Shown: piece after piece, positions 44,286 to 53,302 of the stretch
Layout: each line of letters starts with the position of its first letter
Position numbering within the stretch: position 1 is the stretch's first letter
From: Lachnospiraceae bacterium
GTDB lineage: Bacteria; Bacillota; Clostridia; Lachnospirales; Lachnospiraceae
Direction of reading: 5' to 3'
Assembly (NCBI GenBank): GCA_017558145.1
Contig: JAFYWF010000100.1
Span: 1-64,000, forward strand
DNA: 64,000 nucleotides
Notes under the pieces: generated by a model
The model's database searches: none
What the model was told of the DNA's origin: nothing
What the model saw: only the letters and a program-made list of their open reading frames with translations
Made by a program: the position numbers and the translations under genes

Positions 44286-45332
44286 TTAACTTTTCTTACT
44301 ATTTCTCTTCCTTCCAATTAGATTTGGAAAATATTTGTTAGTTATTTTAATAGGAATAATTAAAATTACCGACAGAACAATAGTCAAGACCACAGATAAA
44401 ATAGTAGAATATATGATATCATTCAAAATATAATAATATACATCTTCAGCAATCTTCTTTAACATTGTTTGCATAAATGAATATATTTTTCCATGAAACG
44501 CAAAACATAACAACGTATTTTCACCAATATACAATATATATTTATTGGGCTTAATAAATTTGCTTATTGATATTACTGCACTTATACCCATTAGCTGTAA
44601 TACATAATTGACTACTATTTCTGTAACAGGATTATTTCCAAAAAGATGTTTAAAAGCTAATACAAGTACTACATATATTATAGATATACCCGCACAAAAT
44701 TTTTTCGTATTCAATTTATCAAATTGAACTTCTAATTTTTTTCTAAACAAATACCCTAAAATCATATAAAACATTGCAAAAAAAATATATTCCATATGCC
44801 ATGGTAGGTTATTATTTCCCCAACGAAATAAACCTAGAGTTGAAAATCTTGTATACAAATCGCATATGCATGATAGTCCCCATACAACACAAACCAAAAA
44901 ACAAAGTCTCTTGACAGTAACTTCCTTTTTATTAAGCCATAATATCACAAAATAAAATGGTAAATATGCAACAAATAAAGCTGCAACAAACCACAATCCA
45001 TCACCCTTTCCACGAATCTGCAACAAATTCCAAACCACTTCTTCTCCTAATGCTTTATGCTTGTTAAATGATAAAATTTGTGATAATAAAATATTTAAAT
45101 TACTAAAAACTAACCATGGAACAAATAATTGTTTAACTTTTTTTCGAAAAAAAACACTAAATCTCTCATTTCCTCTATATACATATCCTGAACAAAAGAA
45201 AAATAAAGACAAATAAAAAGGAACATAGAAACTAAAAAGAATTTTTGTTTTACTCTCCAAATGCGAATTCATAACACAAAAAATACATATAAACTTTGCA
45301 ATATCTACCCATATAACTCTCTTCTTTTGCAT
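44286..45332 (-). CDS. Acyltransferase family 3 (OafA/YrhL-like) membrane O-acyltransferase
   Basis: 348 residues, ten hydrophobic segments. The N-terminus VIWVDIAKFICIFCVMNSHLE holds the invariant His of the Acyl_transf_3 family (NSH, about residue 23), followed by FYVPFYLSLFFFCSGYVYRG and FFRKKVKQLFVPWL. These proteins use acetyl-CoA or another donor to acylate sugars during or before export. It is unrelated to the MBOAT family, so this locus has a third kind of acyl-transfer chemistry. It lies between the two polymerase-like genes. Confidence 0.83.
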   Translation of the reverse strand: MQKKRVIWVDIAKFICIFCVMNSHLESKTKILFSFYVPFYLSLFFFCSGYVYRGNERFSVFFRKKVKQLFVPWLVFSNLNILLSQILSFNKHKALGEEVVWNLLQIRGKGDGLWFVAALFVAYLPFYFVILWLNKKEVTVKRLCFLVCVVWGLSCICDLYTRFSTLGLFRWGNNNLPWHMEYIFFAMFYMILGYLFRKKLEVQFDKLNTKKFCAGISIIYVVLVLAFKHLFGNNPVTEIVVNYVLQLMGISAVISISKFIKPNKYILYIGENTLLCFAFHGKIYSFMQTMLKKIAEDVYYYILNDIIYSTILSVVLTIVLSVILIIPIKITNKYFPNLIGRKRNSKKS

Positions 45333-45414
45333 TCTATTTATATTCCTTCCTCGTAACTATATACGCTTATGTCTATGTATTGAGTACTTTGTGGAATCGA
45401 TTGCTTCCTTTATA

Positions 45415-47025
45415 TCAACTTTGCTCCACAAATCCTTTCTTTACTATAATCCACATTACCAAAGCTAGTATACCGCTCCAAAATCCAACACTAACTATAT
45501 TACGTTTATACTCCATCTGTGGTGCATCCCCGATAACTTTACACATTGGTGTTTCTTCATTCTCATATTGAATTATTATAATTCCTTTATCCTTTAGTTC
45601 TTTAACCTCTTCCTTAGTAAAAAAATCTTCTTCTCCCTGTCCTTCCAATTTTTGTAAAAATCCTCTTCTAATATTATCGTCCCAAATCACTTTGTTTACA
45701 TACATAGCCATAGGTGGTTCAGTATTAATAACATATATACAGACACTTGCTATAATGGCAAATGCAAAAACAAAACTACCTATTAAGCAATCTTTTTTTT
45801 TCCATACTTTACTTTTTATTGTTATTTTAGGATAGGAAATCATTTTATTCCCACACTTAAACATTTGAATCTTCCGCCCCATTATCGGTAATTTTTTCAC
45901 TTCTATACTCGTTGTATAATCATAAATCATCTTACCAATAAAAAGAAATATAAAATTTTTATGGGACAAATTAAACATGAATGGATCCGATATACCCATG
46001 ATACAAAAACTTATAATTATTGCTAGTTCTGTTCTTGCATCTAATTTAATACATTTATGTATTATACAAACAAATAAAAATGTAATTATAACAAATGCAA
46101 CTAATCCCAATTGTAAAAAGGAATACAAAAAAGAACTGTCTATCATCACATGTATTGTCGGGGGCTCTTTAAATCTTACTCCAAAAAGCGAAATAGGTTC
46201 ATTTTGCAAATAGTACGTAGATAGTCTCCATCTTGTGTTCAGTATTTTATCGATAAGATCAAATAATCTTCCTTTTACAAGTAACGGTCCTATAATAGAA
46301 AAAATAAGACAACTAGGATACAATGCATAAATAAAAATTTTTTCTATAAAAAAGATTTTTTTTCTGTTCTGCAACCAAAAATTTACAAAAAGATAAAGTC
46401 CGGTAGTTAATAAACCTGTTCTACTACCAGAATACAAATATATATAATAGGAGCCAATGAACATTACAACAGATATCATCATAAGCTTTTTCCAATTTTG
46501 CTTACCAACTAAATACATAATCAAGACAACTAATATAACATATGTATTATGCAATGTATTTGGATGCGGATAGCCTAATGAATGTCTAAACACGTCTCCC
46601 CAACCATTCCGATGTTGTATGTACATAATTTCGTTATTAATTCCCAATATCGAACTAAAAACTAGTAATAAATAAGAAATAGAAAGTATACCACATCCGA
46701 CTTTAAAAACGTTTCTAACAGATACATTTTTCATTCCCAGCATCATTGTAAAATATAAAAGAATCCCCTTTTCTCCAGTATTCTTATAAATAACCAATGC
46801 AAGTAACGTCAATAAACAAATTATTACATATTCCAACACCGAATGTTCTGTCACTAAAATTTTGATTCCCCAAGTTAATATACCTAATACTAATGCAATA
46901 TTATATAATAGCTTTCCTTCATATAATCCAACTGCTCTAGCACCAAATAATATTAGGAAACTTAACAAATATATTATCTCTTGTATTGAAATAATATCAT
47001 ATATATTCTTTTTCATATCAAACAT
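45415..47025 (-). CDS. Wzy-like oligosaccharide repeat polymerase
   Basis: 536 residues. About 11 hydrophobic segments, with a loop containing LGYPHPNTLHNTYV (about 145-158), GSRTGLL (about 200) and an outward loop around 265-300 (ILNTRWRLSTYYLQNEPISLFG) typical of Wzy-like proteins. After ~430 residues there is an extra membrane-flanked domain of ~90 residues rich in Lys and Glu (FFTKEEVKELKDKG), unusual for Wzy. AGAGGA lies 3-4 bases before the ATG. It is the first gene of the operon that runs to 39625. Confidence 0.75.
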   Translation of the reverse strand: MFDMKKNIYDIISIQEIIYLLSFLILFGARAVGLYEGKLLYNIALVLGILTWGIKILVTEHSVLEYVIICLLTLLALVIYKNTGEKGILLYFTMMLGMKNVSVRNVFKVGCGILSISYLLLVFSSILGINNEIMYIQHRNGWGDVFRHSLGYPHPNTLHNTYVILVVLIMYLVGKQNWKKLMMISVVMFIGSYYIYLYSGSRTGLLTTGLYLFVNFWLQNRKKIFFIEKIFIYALYPSCLIFSIIGPLLVKGRLFDLIDKILNTRWRLSTYYLQNEPISLFGVRFKEPPTIHVMIDSSFLYSFLQLGLVAFVIITFLFVCIIHKCIKLDARTELAIIISFCIMGISDPFMFNLSHKNFIFLFIGKMIYDYTTSIEVKKLPIMGRKIQMFKCGNKMISYPKITIKSKVWKKKDCLIGSFVFAFAIIASVCIYVINTEPPMAMYVNKVIWDDNIRRGFLQKLEGQGEEDFFTKEEVKELKDKGIIIIQYENEETPMCKVIGDAPQMEYKRNIVSVGFWSGILALVMWIIVKKGFVEQS

Positions 47026-47073
47026 TATTCCTCTATTTCTATTAGACCTGCTTTTTTGATATACTCTTTTCTT

Positions 47074-47102
47074 ATTATATATTTTACAAATCTAAATTTA
47101 AA
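47074..47102 (-). promoter_or_regulatory. Possible promoter of the 47025-39625 operon
   Basis: TTTAAA (47097-47102), 17 bases, TATAAT (47074-47079) on the minus strand, about 50 bases before the ATG. The -10 is perfect, the -35 is weak. Confidence 0.45.
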
Positions 47103-47555
47103 TATTCTTAATTACCAATACCTTTTGTCACTATCAATTCTTGCATCAAATCCCTAATAACTAAACTATCTTAGTATAATTCAATGATTACAAAAATAAT
47201 ATCAATAATTTCAGCCAAAACAAAATTCTGCTTTTCCATCTTCAAATCAAACATTCTCAATATCTGATAGCAATATATACAAAATAACTTCTCTATTTTC
47301 AATTATATTATCCATAAACATCTTTTCATAGATGAATTGATTACTCAGTTATCCCATACAACCTTTTAGTCAATACATTATTTTTAGCTATTCCCTGACT
47401 TGTATATAGTAAATATAAAATCATACATTTTCATTTTTAGCAATTTGACTTAAATCCTTTTTTATATTATCTTAACTAGAAACTAATAACTTCTGATGCT
47501 CCAATCAGCAGCATTAGACTTTTAAAATGCTCAAAAACACCATAAATCAATAAAA
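47103..47555. other. A+T-rich intergenic stretch without recognisable genes
   Basis: About 450 bases of very A+T-rich sequence. I see no open frame with coding character on either strand, no RNA gene and no strong repeat. A TATACT box on the minus strand near 47172 is the only regulatory hint. It may be decayed coding DNA next to the SGNH stump. Confidence 0.5.
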
Positions 47556-47720
47556 TTATTCTACATTTACTTTTTCCATTGTGTCTAACATAAATCCAGA
47601 TATATCCAGCATTTTTTTACTAGTTTTATCCATAACTATTATATATATATCTGCATTACTTTTAATGCTATCCCGATATTTCTCACTATCAACTAATTTT
47701 TCTACATCACTGGATCTATA
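47556..47720 (-). pseudogene. 3' stump of an SGNH (DltD-like) gene, cut off next to the insertion sequence
   Basis: A frame of about 54 codons ending in TAA reads SSDVEKLVDSEKYRDS and then NADIYIIVMDKTSKKMLD before a short tail ending EKVNVE. The ADIYIIVMD segment matches the C-terminal beta segment of the SGNH proteins here (GVNILVYDPVTKTVID at 36397-37872; SDIAIVIFDNRDLSFVD at 20678-22099). The frame is closed by a stop a few codons upstream, about 10 bases before the insertion sequence end. The rest of the gene is not found on the other side of the element. Assignment rests on short similarity. Confidence 0.6.
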
Positions 47721-47729
47721 TTAAAAAAG

Positions 47730-47744
47730 TGGACACATTTAGTT
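47730..47744 (+). repeat. Left terminal inverted repeat of the insertion sequence
   Basis: TGGACACATTTAGTT; pairs with the right repeat at 14 of 15 positions. Confidence 0.8.
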
Positions 47745-47790
47745 GATACACATTACAATAAAGTAGACACGAATAAGGAGGTATCTACAT

Positions 47791-48084
47791 ATGTCCACAA
47801 ATAACCGCGGTACCCGCTATGACGAAGACTTCAAACGAACTCTCGTCAATCTTTATCAATCCGGTGGTAAAACACAGGCTGCTCTCTGTCGAGAATACGG
47901 CATAGCTTCTATGTCACTTAACCGTTGGATTAAACAATACTCCACCGTTGAAACCGATGATGGTGAAGTTCTTACTGCAAAACAGGTAAAAGAACTTCAA
48001 AAACGAATGGCTCAGCTTGAAGAGGAAAACCTCATACTAAAAAAAGCGATTGCCATCTTCACGCCACACTCAACCAACGATTAG
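47791..48084 (+). CDS. IS3-family transposase OrfA
   Basis: 97 residues. The N-terminal helix-turn-helix (Transposase_8/HTH type) reads RYDEDFKRTLVNLYQSGGKT and then CREYGIASMSLNRWIKQY, which binds the element ends. A leucine-zipper-like helix follows (KELQKRMAQLEEENLILKKA, about 67-86), used for dimerisation with OrfAB. GGAGG stands before the ATG. The frame ends in TAG at 48084 after the slippery A run. Confidence 0.92.
   Translation: MSTNNRGTRYDEDFKRTLVNLYQSGGKTQAALCREYGIASMSLNRWIKQYSTVETDDGEVLTAKQVKELQKRMAQLEEENLILKKAIAIFTPHSTND
48039..48045 (+). promoter_or_regulatory. Programmed -1 frameshift site of the transposase
   Basis: Seven A residues positioned as A-AAA-AAA in the orfA frame, followed by G. 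A -1 slip here joins orfA to the orfB frame, which is open from this point (AGC GAT TGC...). This is the usual way IS3-family elements make the OrfAB transposase. Confidence 0.8.
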
Positions 48085-48908
48085 AAGCTGTTCATAAGCT
48101 ACGCTTCCAGCATGACATCAAAATTCTCTGTAAAGTATTAGGCGTCAACAGAAGCACTTATTACAAACATTATAATTCAGAACCTGCTAATCGCACCAAA
48201 GAAAATCAAGAACTCGCCAAAACAATTCTTAAGATTTATGCCGATTACAATAAACGGCTCGGTGCTTATAAAATCGCTTATGTTCTTCAGCGTGATTATG
48301 GCATTCACATCAGCGTCGGTCGAGTGTACCGCCTGATGAAAACTCTCCAATTACCACGCATGGCTACGGATAAACCCTTCCGTAATTATCGACAGAAAGA
48401 AACCGGCAATTGCACAAATCACTTACATCAAGACTTCAATCAAAAATGTCCAAACATTGTTTGGGTCCGTGATTTTACCTACATCAAAGTTGCTGGTAAA
48501 TGGTACTATCTCTGCATTGTAATGGATCTTTTTTCTCGCAAAGTCATTTCTTGGAACATCTCGTCTAAACCAGATGTTGATTTAGTAATGTCAGCTTTCA
48601 GAAAAGCTTATGATAAACGCAAACATCCAAAAGGGTTAATGTTCCATTCTGATCGAGGATCTCAATATACTGCATTCGCATTTCGGCAGTTATTAGATTC
48701 TCTTAATATTGTGCAATCCTTTTCAAAGAAAGGTTATCCTTTCGATAATGCCTACTGCGAGTGTTTCTTTAAATATCTCAAAAAGGAAGAAACTAATCGT
48801 AGAAACTACCACTCATTACAAGAACTTCAGTTGTCCATCTTTGAATATATTGAAGGTTTCTATAACTCCAAAAGACCTCATGGTTCTCTTGGAATTGTTA
48901 ACACCTAA
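48045..48908 (+). CDS. IS3-family transposase OrfB (made as OrfAB by -1 frameshift)
   Basis: 287 residues from the slip site. N-terminal HTH_21-type region (LGVNRSTYYKHY, then YGIHISVGRVYRLMK), followed by the rve/DDE integrase core: first Asp in VWVRDFTYIK, second Asp in FHSDRGSQY, Glu in NAYCECFFKYLK. The C-terminus has YNSKRPHGSLG, but then ends IVNT-stop; in another frame the next bases read LTPNQ, the usual continuation, so one base seems to have been lost or gained near 48895. The DDE core is intact. Confidence 0.9.
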   Translation, partial: SDCHLHATLNQRLEAVHKLRFQHDIKILCKVLGVNRSTYYKHYNSEPANRTKENQELAKTILKIYADYNKRLGAYKIAYVLQRDYGIHISVGRVYRLMKTLQLPRMATDKPFRNYRQKETGNCTNHLHQDFNQKCPNIVWVRDFTYIKVAGKWYYLCIVMDLFSRKVISWNISSKPDVDLVMSAFRKAYDKRKHPKGLMFHSDRGSQYTAFAFRQLLDSLNIVQSFSKKGYPFDNAYCECFFKYLKKEETNRRNYHSLQELQLSIFEYIEGFYNSKRPHGSLGIVNT

Positions 48909-48967
48909 TCAATAAGAAGAACTCTTCTGGAATCAGACTTAACGCCTCTTTCCAGAAAGTTTTTTCT

Positions 48968-48982
48968 AACTAAATGTGTCTA
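48968..48982 (+). repeat. Right terminal inverted repeat of the insertion sequence
   Basis: AACTAAATGTGTCTA, the inverted match of 47730-47744 with one mismatch. The region from here to 49129 is A+T-rich and shows no gene. Confidence 0.75.
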
Positions 48983-49129
48983 CTGGCTTGACTATAGTCC
49001 ATTTAGCTCTTTATAAAACTCATAACAAAAGAAAATCTTTTTAAATATTATACTCGCTTTTCATTTTCTTAATGTGCCTACTCACTTATAATCCTTATTA
49101 TAATCAACTGTCACTTTACCAACAAAACC

Positions 49130-49861
49130 TTATTCTATATATAACGTATATTCTTTCAATAACTCTATTACCTTCTCCCTTTCATTAAACATTAATACAT
49201 CAATTATTGAAAGATTTTCATAAAATTCTTCTCCAAATTGACAATATCTCAAAGATTTTGTCTCTAAAAAATATAGTTTTATATTTCGACACGCAAATAA
49301 ATCAGCATGGTATAACGTTTTTCCTCCTATCGCATTATAATACTCTGTCGCTTTTAATTTTTCACATATATCAAGTATTTTATTTTCACCTCTTAAGCTA
49401 TTATCTTTATTTATATTTGATGACATAATTATTTCCGTTTTTATATCCAAATATTCTCGTACTATATTAATAGAATTTAGTAAATACTCAGATAATACAT
49501 TACTTTTACATGAAAACACTTCTTCAAGCAACGGATATATCTTATTATAACTTGGCGCTTTTTTATAATTCTCTCTTATTATATAAAGATTTTTTTTAAT
49601 TTCTCTTTCATTTAAATTAACATTTACCTCATTTATTAATTTGTTCTGACTCGCTCCCAACAAAGGTAAATTATAATATTTCGGCTCTCCATTTATTAAT
49701 ATTTTATTTCTATTAATCCAACCTCTATTTATATAATTAACATCATCATATACAACATATTGATCTACTGCATTCATTAATTGCCAATATCCTATATATG
49801 GGAAAAAATATGGTTGCATAATTCCTATTTTTTTCTTAAATCTTATATCTTCTTTTACCAT
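49130..49861 (-). CDS. WbqC-like family protein
   Basis: 243 residues. The family signature is clear: KIGIMQPYFFPYIGYWQLMN (about 11-30), VVYDDVNYINRGWINRNKI (about 36-54), and later YYNAIGGKTLY and FGEEFYENLSIIDVLMFN. WbqC-like proteins occur in O-antigen loci beside sugar aminotransferases; their reaction is not established to my knowledge. It has no membrane segment. It is the last gene of the distal operon and closes an aminotransferase-formyltransferase-WbqC set, suggesting a role in amino-sugar modification. Confidence 0.88.
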   Translation of the reverse strand: MVKEDIRFKKKIGIMQPYFFPYIGYWQLMNAVDQYVVYDDVNYINRGWINRNKILINGEPKYYNLPLLGASQNKLINEVNVNLNEREIKKNLYIIRENYKKAPSYNKIYPLLEEVFSCKSNVLSEYLLNSINIVREYLDIKTEIIMSSNINKDNSLRGENKILDICEKLKATEYYNAIGGKTLYHADLFACRNIKLYFLETKSLRYCQFGEEFYENLSIIDVLMFNEREKVIELLKEYTLYIE

Positions 49862-49939
49862 TATAACCTATGTCTCCATATACATTTTCTTACTACACAA
49901 TTAAAGTTTACTTTTCTTTTTTATATGATAATTTATAAA

Positions 49940-50578
49940 CTAAATGTCAGGATATATATTTGATTTAGTATAATTTGCATTATCGATCAACACTTTATTA
50001 TCTATTACGTGTAATCTATCCTCTGTTAGCAATATATCTATTTTTTCCATCAAAACAATCTGTTCTTCTAAAATCACTTCATAACCATTATTTAAAAAAT
50101 TCTCTACATGGACTACATTTTGTAATATAATGGGACCGGTATCTATATTTTCATCAATAAAATGCGCTGTATTTCCAATTATTTTTACATTGCTTTCTAT
50201 TGCCTTATCAATTGCATTTAATCCAGCAAAATGAGGTAGTAAAGATGGATGAAAGTTAATAATCTTATTTTTATATATTTCTAAAAGTTTTCCCTTCAAA
50301 ATACATGTTCCAAAAGAAAAACAAAAATCAATTTTATTCCCTATCAAATGGGTTAATAAATAATCAGAAAAGCTTTCACTTTTATTACGTACTGTATCTT
50401 CATGTACATATAATTTATATTTTATATTTTTTTGTTTGCATAATTCTTCAAGTTCAATATTAGCATTATCTGTAATTATAATTTTTATTTTGCTAATTAA
50501 ATTAATTTTACGTTGAAGTACTTTTTTTATATTTGTTCCCGATCCAGATACATAGACAGCATATCTTAAACTATTCAT
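49940..50578 (-). CDS. Formyltransferase-fold protein, probable sugar N-formyltransferase
   Basis: 212 residues. N-terminal VYVSGSGTNIKKVLQ resembles glycinamide ribonucleotide formyltransferase; NFHPSLLPHFAG (about 107-118) holds the Asn and His, and HFIDENIDTGPII (about 140-152) the Asp of the formyl-THF catalytic triad. Next to a sugar aminotransferase it more likely formylates a nucleotide-linked amino sugar than GAR. The alternative, a displaced purine enzyme, is less likely because no purine gene is near. The reading frame is very A+T-rich. Confidence 0.75.
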   Translation of the reverse strand: MNSLRYAVYVSGSGTNIKKVLQRKINLISKIKIIITDNANIELEELCKQKNIKYKLYVHEDTVRNKSESFSDYLLTHLIGNKIDFCFSFGTCILKGKLLEIYKNKIINFHPSLLPHFAGLNAIDKAIESNVKIIGNTAHFIDENIDTGPIILQNVVHVENFLNNGYEVILEEQIVLMEKIDILLTEDRLHVIDNKVLIDNANYTKSNIYPDI

Positions 50579-50654
50579 TTTATTTTAATCCTTTCACGCC
50601 AATAATAAATGTATAAAAACTAATGATTAGAGATTTATCACAATTTCTTGATTA

Positions 50655-51764
50655 CTAACATTTGCATTCAATTATAATATCACATATCCTATCTACTTCT
50701 TTTAAATCAAGCTCTGCAAATAACGGAAGCGTAAGTACTCTTTTACTTATATGTAAAGCCACTGGTGTTTCCATTACATTATAGCTTCCATGAAAACATT
50801 CAAAAGTATTTGTTAAAGGATAAAAATATTTTCTTGCCCCTATTCCATTTTGGGCCAATTTTTTAAATATCTCTTCTCTACTTGCTCCAAATATTTTTTC
50901 TTCAAAAATCACCGGAAAATATGCATAATTACTCTTAACCTCTTTTTGATTTATATTTAATATAAGTCCTTCAATAGAATCTAATTTCTCTCTGTATCTT
51001 TCTACTATAATACGTCTTTTTTCAATTTCCTCTTCTATATGACGTAAATTGCATATCCCCATAGCAGCACAAAATTCATTCATCTTTGCATTTGCACCAA
51101 CTTCAGCCACTTCTTCCGGGCCGTGAATACCAAAATTTTTCAAATCATATAACTTTTCTCCTAGTACACCATCTTTAAAACAAACTGCACCGCCTTCTAT
51201 ACTGTTAAATACTTTAGTCGCATGAAAACTAAAGCATGATGCATCTCCAAATTGAGCTATACTTTTCCCTTTATACTTCTCACCAAAACTATGCGCCGCA
51301 TCATATATTACTTTTAATTCATATTTTTGTGCAATACGTTCTATTTCCTCTACATTACAAATGTTTCCATATACATGTACAGGCATAATAGCACACGTAG
51401 AATCAGTAATGAGTCCTTCCAATTTATTTACATCCATGCAATATGTAACAGGATCAATATCACAAAAAACTGGCTTGAGACCATTTCGCACAATTGCATG
51501 TGTTGTAGATGCAAATGTAAATGGTGTTGTAATAACCTCACCTTGTAGATTCATTGCTTGCAATGTGAGTTCCAATGCCATATGGCCATTTACTAACAAT
51601 TCTATGTTTTGTGTCTCCATATATTCACACAATTTTTTTTGAAATTTCTGATGCTTAGGTCCCATATTGGTAAGCCAACAACTATCCCACAGAGATGAGA
51701 TTTCATCTACATACTCTTCTAGCTCAGGCATTGATGATTTTGTCACCAGAATTTTGTTATTCAT
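50655..51764 (-). CDS. DegT/DnrJ/EryC1 family PLP-dependent sugar aminotransferase
   Basis: 369 residues. Contains the N-terminal VNGHMALELTLQAM segment, TTPFTFASTTHAIV (about 78-91), the PLP-contacting VIYDAAHSFG (about 153-162), and the Schiff-base Lys in FSFHATKVFNSIEGG (about 177-191). These enzymes convert 4-keto or 3-keto nucleotide sugars to amino sugars. With the formyltransferase downstream it probably makes the amine that is then formylated. No 4,6-dehydratase gene is in the window, so the keto-sugar must be supplied from elsewhere. Confidence 0.88.
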   Translation of the reverse strand: MNNKILVTKSSMPELEEYVDEISSLWDSCWLTNMGPKHQKFQKKLCEYMETQNIELLVNGHMALELTLQAMNLQGEVITTPFTFASTTHAIVRNGLKPVFCDIDPVTYCMDVNKLEGLITDSTCAIMPVHVYGNICNVEEIERIAQKYELKVIYDAAHSFGEKYKGKSIAQFGDASCFSFHATKVFNSIEGGAVCFKDGVLGEKLYDLKNFGIHGPEEVAEVGANAKMNEFCAAMGICNLRHIEEEIEKRRIIVERYREKLDSIEGLILNINQKEVKSNYAYFPVIFEEKIFGASREEIFKKLAQNGIGARKYFYPLTNTFECFHGSYNVMETPVALHISKRVLTLPLFAELDLKEVDRICDIIIECKC

Positions 51765-51783
51765 ATCAATTGCTCCTTTATTC

Positions 51784-53229
51784 TTATTTTTTATTTTGTT
51801 TCAACAAATCAAAAAAATACTTCAAGACATCTTGCTCCGTTTTTAATGATAAAATCAAATATACTATTATTCCAAAGACAACTTGAGTACAAATAATAAG
51901 CCAATCAAAATTAATTATATACTTGATTGGATATATGATAATTGCCATGGCTATTGTTAACAATAATGTCGGAATTACATCTTTTATTTGTTCTACATAT
52001 CCGTAACCTAGAAGATTTTTATTTGGATAGGAATTAACAAACAAACTAATTATATCAACTACGATCAAACTTAACGCTATTGCTAACGGTCCTTGTTTTA
52101 TTGTAAACAATAATAAAATAATGCCTAATGTTTTCTTAATAATTTCCAATTTTAAAAATATATCGCTACGTCCCATTGCGTTAATTGCTTGTAAATTTGC
52201 TGTATGAATAGGCCAAAATCCATAGGACAAACAAAATATACTAATATATGGTACACAAGGTAACCATTTTTCAGTTAAAATTAATCTAACCAATGATTCT
52301 GCACAAACAGAAAAGCCGATCATAGTAGGCCACATAATATATGAACTAGTCCTAATAACTTTTCTTGTTAATCTTTTTATCTCTTCTCTATTATTTTGAT
52401 TTTGAGCCATAACTGGGAAAATTACACTACCTATTGATGTATTAATATTCGTAACAATTAGACTTGGATATTTTTCTCCCTGATTATAAAACGCCAAATC
52501 ACTTGATGTATAAAATTTACCTATAATTAAACTTCTTACTTGTCTATATCCTGTATCTAAAAGTGATGAAAGTAATAATTTCCAACCATATGAAATTAAT
52601 CCCTTAGCCTTTAGCCACGAAAACTTCATTTCTGGTCTCCAACGAACTGTAAACCAAAGTATAACTGTATCCACACATGTATTAGCAAGATATTGAACAA
52701 CCAATGCCCAAACACCATATCCTTTATATGCCATTCCTACACCAAGTAACCCTGAAACCAAAGTCCCTCCTAACGTAGACCAAAAAAATTTTTTAAACAA
52801 CATATTTCTACTAACATACGCTTGTTGCACAGAATTGATTGCTGCAATTATTATCCGTAATCCTAAAACTCTAATTATTAAACATACTGCAGGCATGTCA
52901 AAGAAATTCGCAACTGTTGGTGCTAAAGCAAACAATATCAAATATATTATAATTGAGATAATTATATTAACAAAGAATACCGATGAAAAATCTATATTAT
53001 CTACCTCTTTTTTTTGAATAAGTGCATTCCCTAAGCCACTAGAAACAAAGACATTTGCAATTGTTATAAAAATCATAACTAATGCTACAACGCCATAATC
53101 TTCAGGAGTTAATAAACGCGCTAAGATTATCGAGATCACTAGACTAACAACTTGAGCTAGTATACGTTCTCCAAATTTCCAAATAAAAGAAGATAAAATA
53201 TTATGTTTTGAATTTTTTTGTTCTTTCAT
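51784..53229 (-). CDS. Wzx-like oligosaccharide flippase (PST family), no. 1
   Basis: 481 residues, about 12-14 hydrophobic segments. The N-terminus has FGERILAQVVSLVISIILARLL and LTPEDYGVVAL, then FVSSGLGNALIQKK, the standard start of WzxC-type proteins. It would flip undecaprenyl-diphosphate-linked repeats across the membrane. It lies between sugar-modifying genes downstream and glycosyltransferases upstream. The operon has a second, different flippase at 62126-63655. Confidence 0.88.
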   Translation of the reverse strand: MKEQKNSKHNILSSFIWKFGERILAQVVSLVISIILARLLTPEDYGVVALVMIFITIANVFVSSGLGNALIQKKEVDNIDFSSVFFVNIIISIIIYLILFALAPTVANFFDMPAVCLIIRVLGLRIIIAAINSVQQAYVSRNMLFKKFFWSTLGGTLVSGLLGVGMAYKGYGVWALVVQYLANTCVDTVILWFTVRWRPEMKFSWLKAKGLISYGWKLLLSSLLDTGYRQVRSLIIGKFYTSSDLAFYNQGEKYPSLIVTNINTSIGSVIFPVMAQNQNNREEIKRLTRKVIRTSSYIMWPTMIGFSVCAESLVRLILTEKWLPCVPYISIFCLSYGFWPIHTANLQAINAMGRSDIFLKLEIIKKTLGIILLLFTIKQGPLAIALSLIVVDIISLFVNSYPNKNLLGYGYVEQIKDVIPTLLLTIAMAIIIYPIKYIINFDWLIICTQVVFGIIVYLILSLKTEQDVLKYFFDLLKQNKK

Positions 53230-53302
53230 ATATATCCTTTTTAAATATAATATTAATTATTTTTAATCTAACAATAATGTGTTTCTTTTAGTTTGCAAAT
53301 AA

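Larger units (their letters stand above)
47730..48982 (+). mobile_element. IS3-family insertion sequence, about 1.25 kb
   Basis: Terminal inverted repeats of 15 bases (47730-47744 and 48968-48982) match at 14 positions and begin TGGACACATT/TAGACACATT. Between them are orfA and orfB in the IS3 arrangement with a run of seven A at the frame change. Exact ends and the target duplication are not clear: no matching short repeats were seen at the two junctions, and the right end could extend to about 49001, where another TGGAC occurs in inverted form. Confidence 0.88.

Noticed and set aside
47103..47555. A hidden RNA gene or small ORF in the A+T-rich gap
   Set aside because: No stable GC-containing stems, no tRNA-like folds and no open frame with a ribosome binding site were found.
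49940..50578. purN (GAR formyltransferase)
   Set aside because: The fold and triad fit, but there is no purine gene nearby and the neighbours are sugar aminotransferase and WbqC-like genes, so sugar formylation is the better reading.
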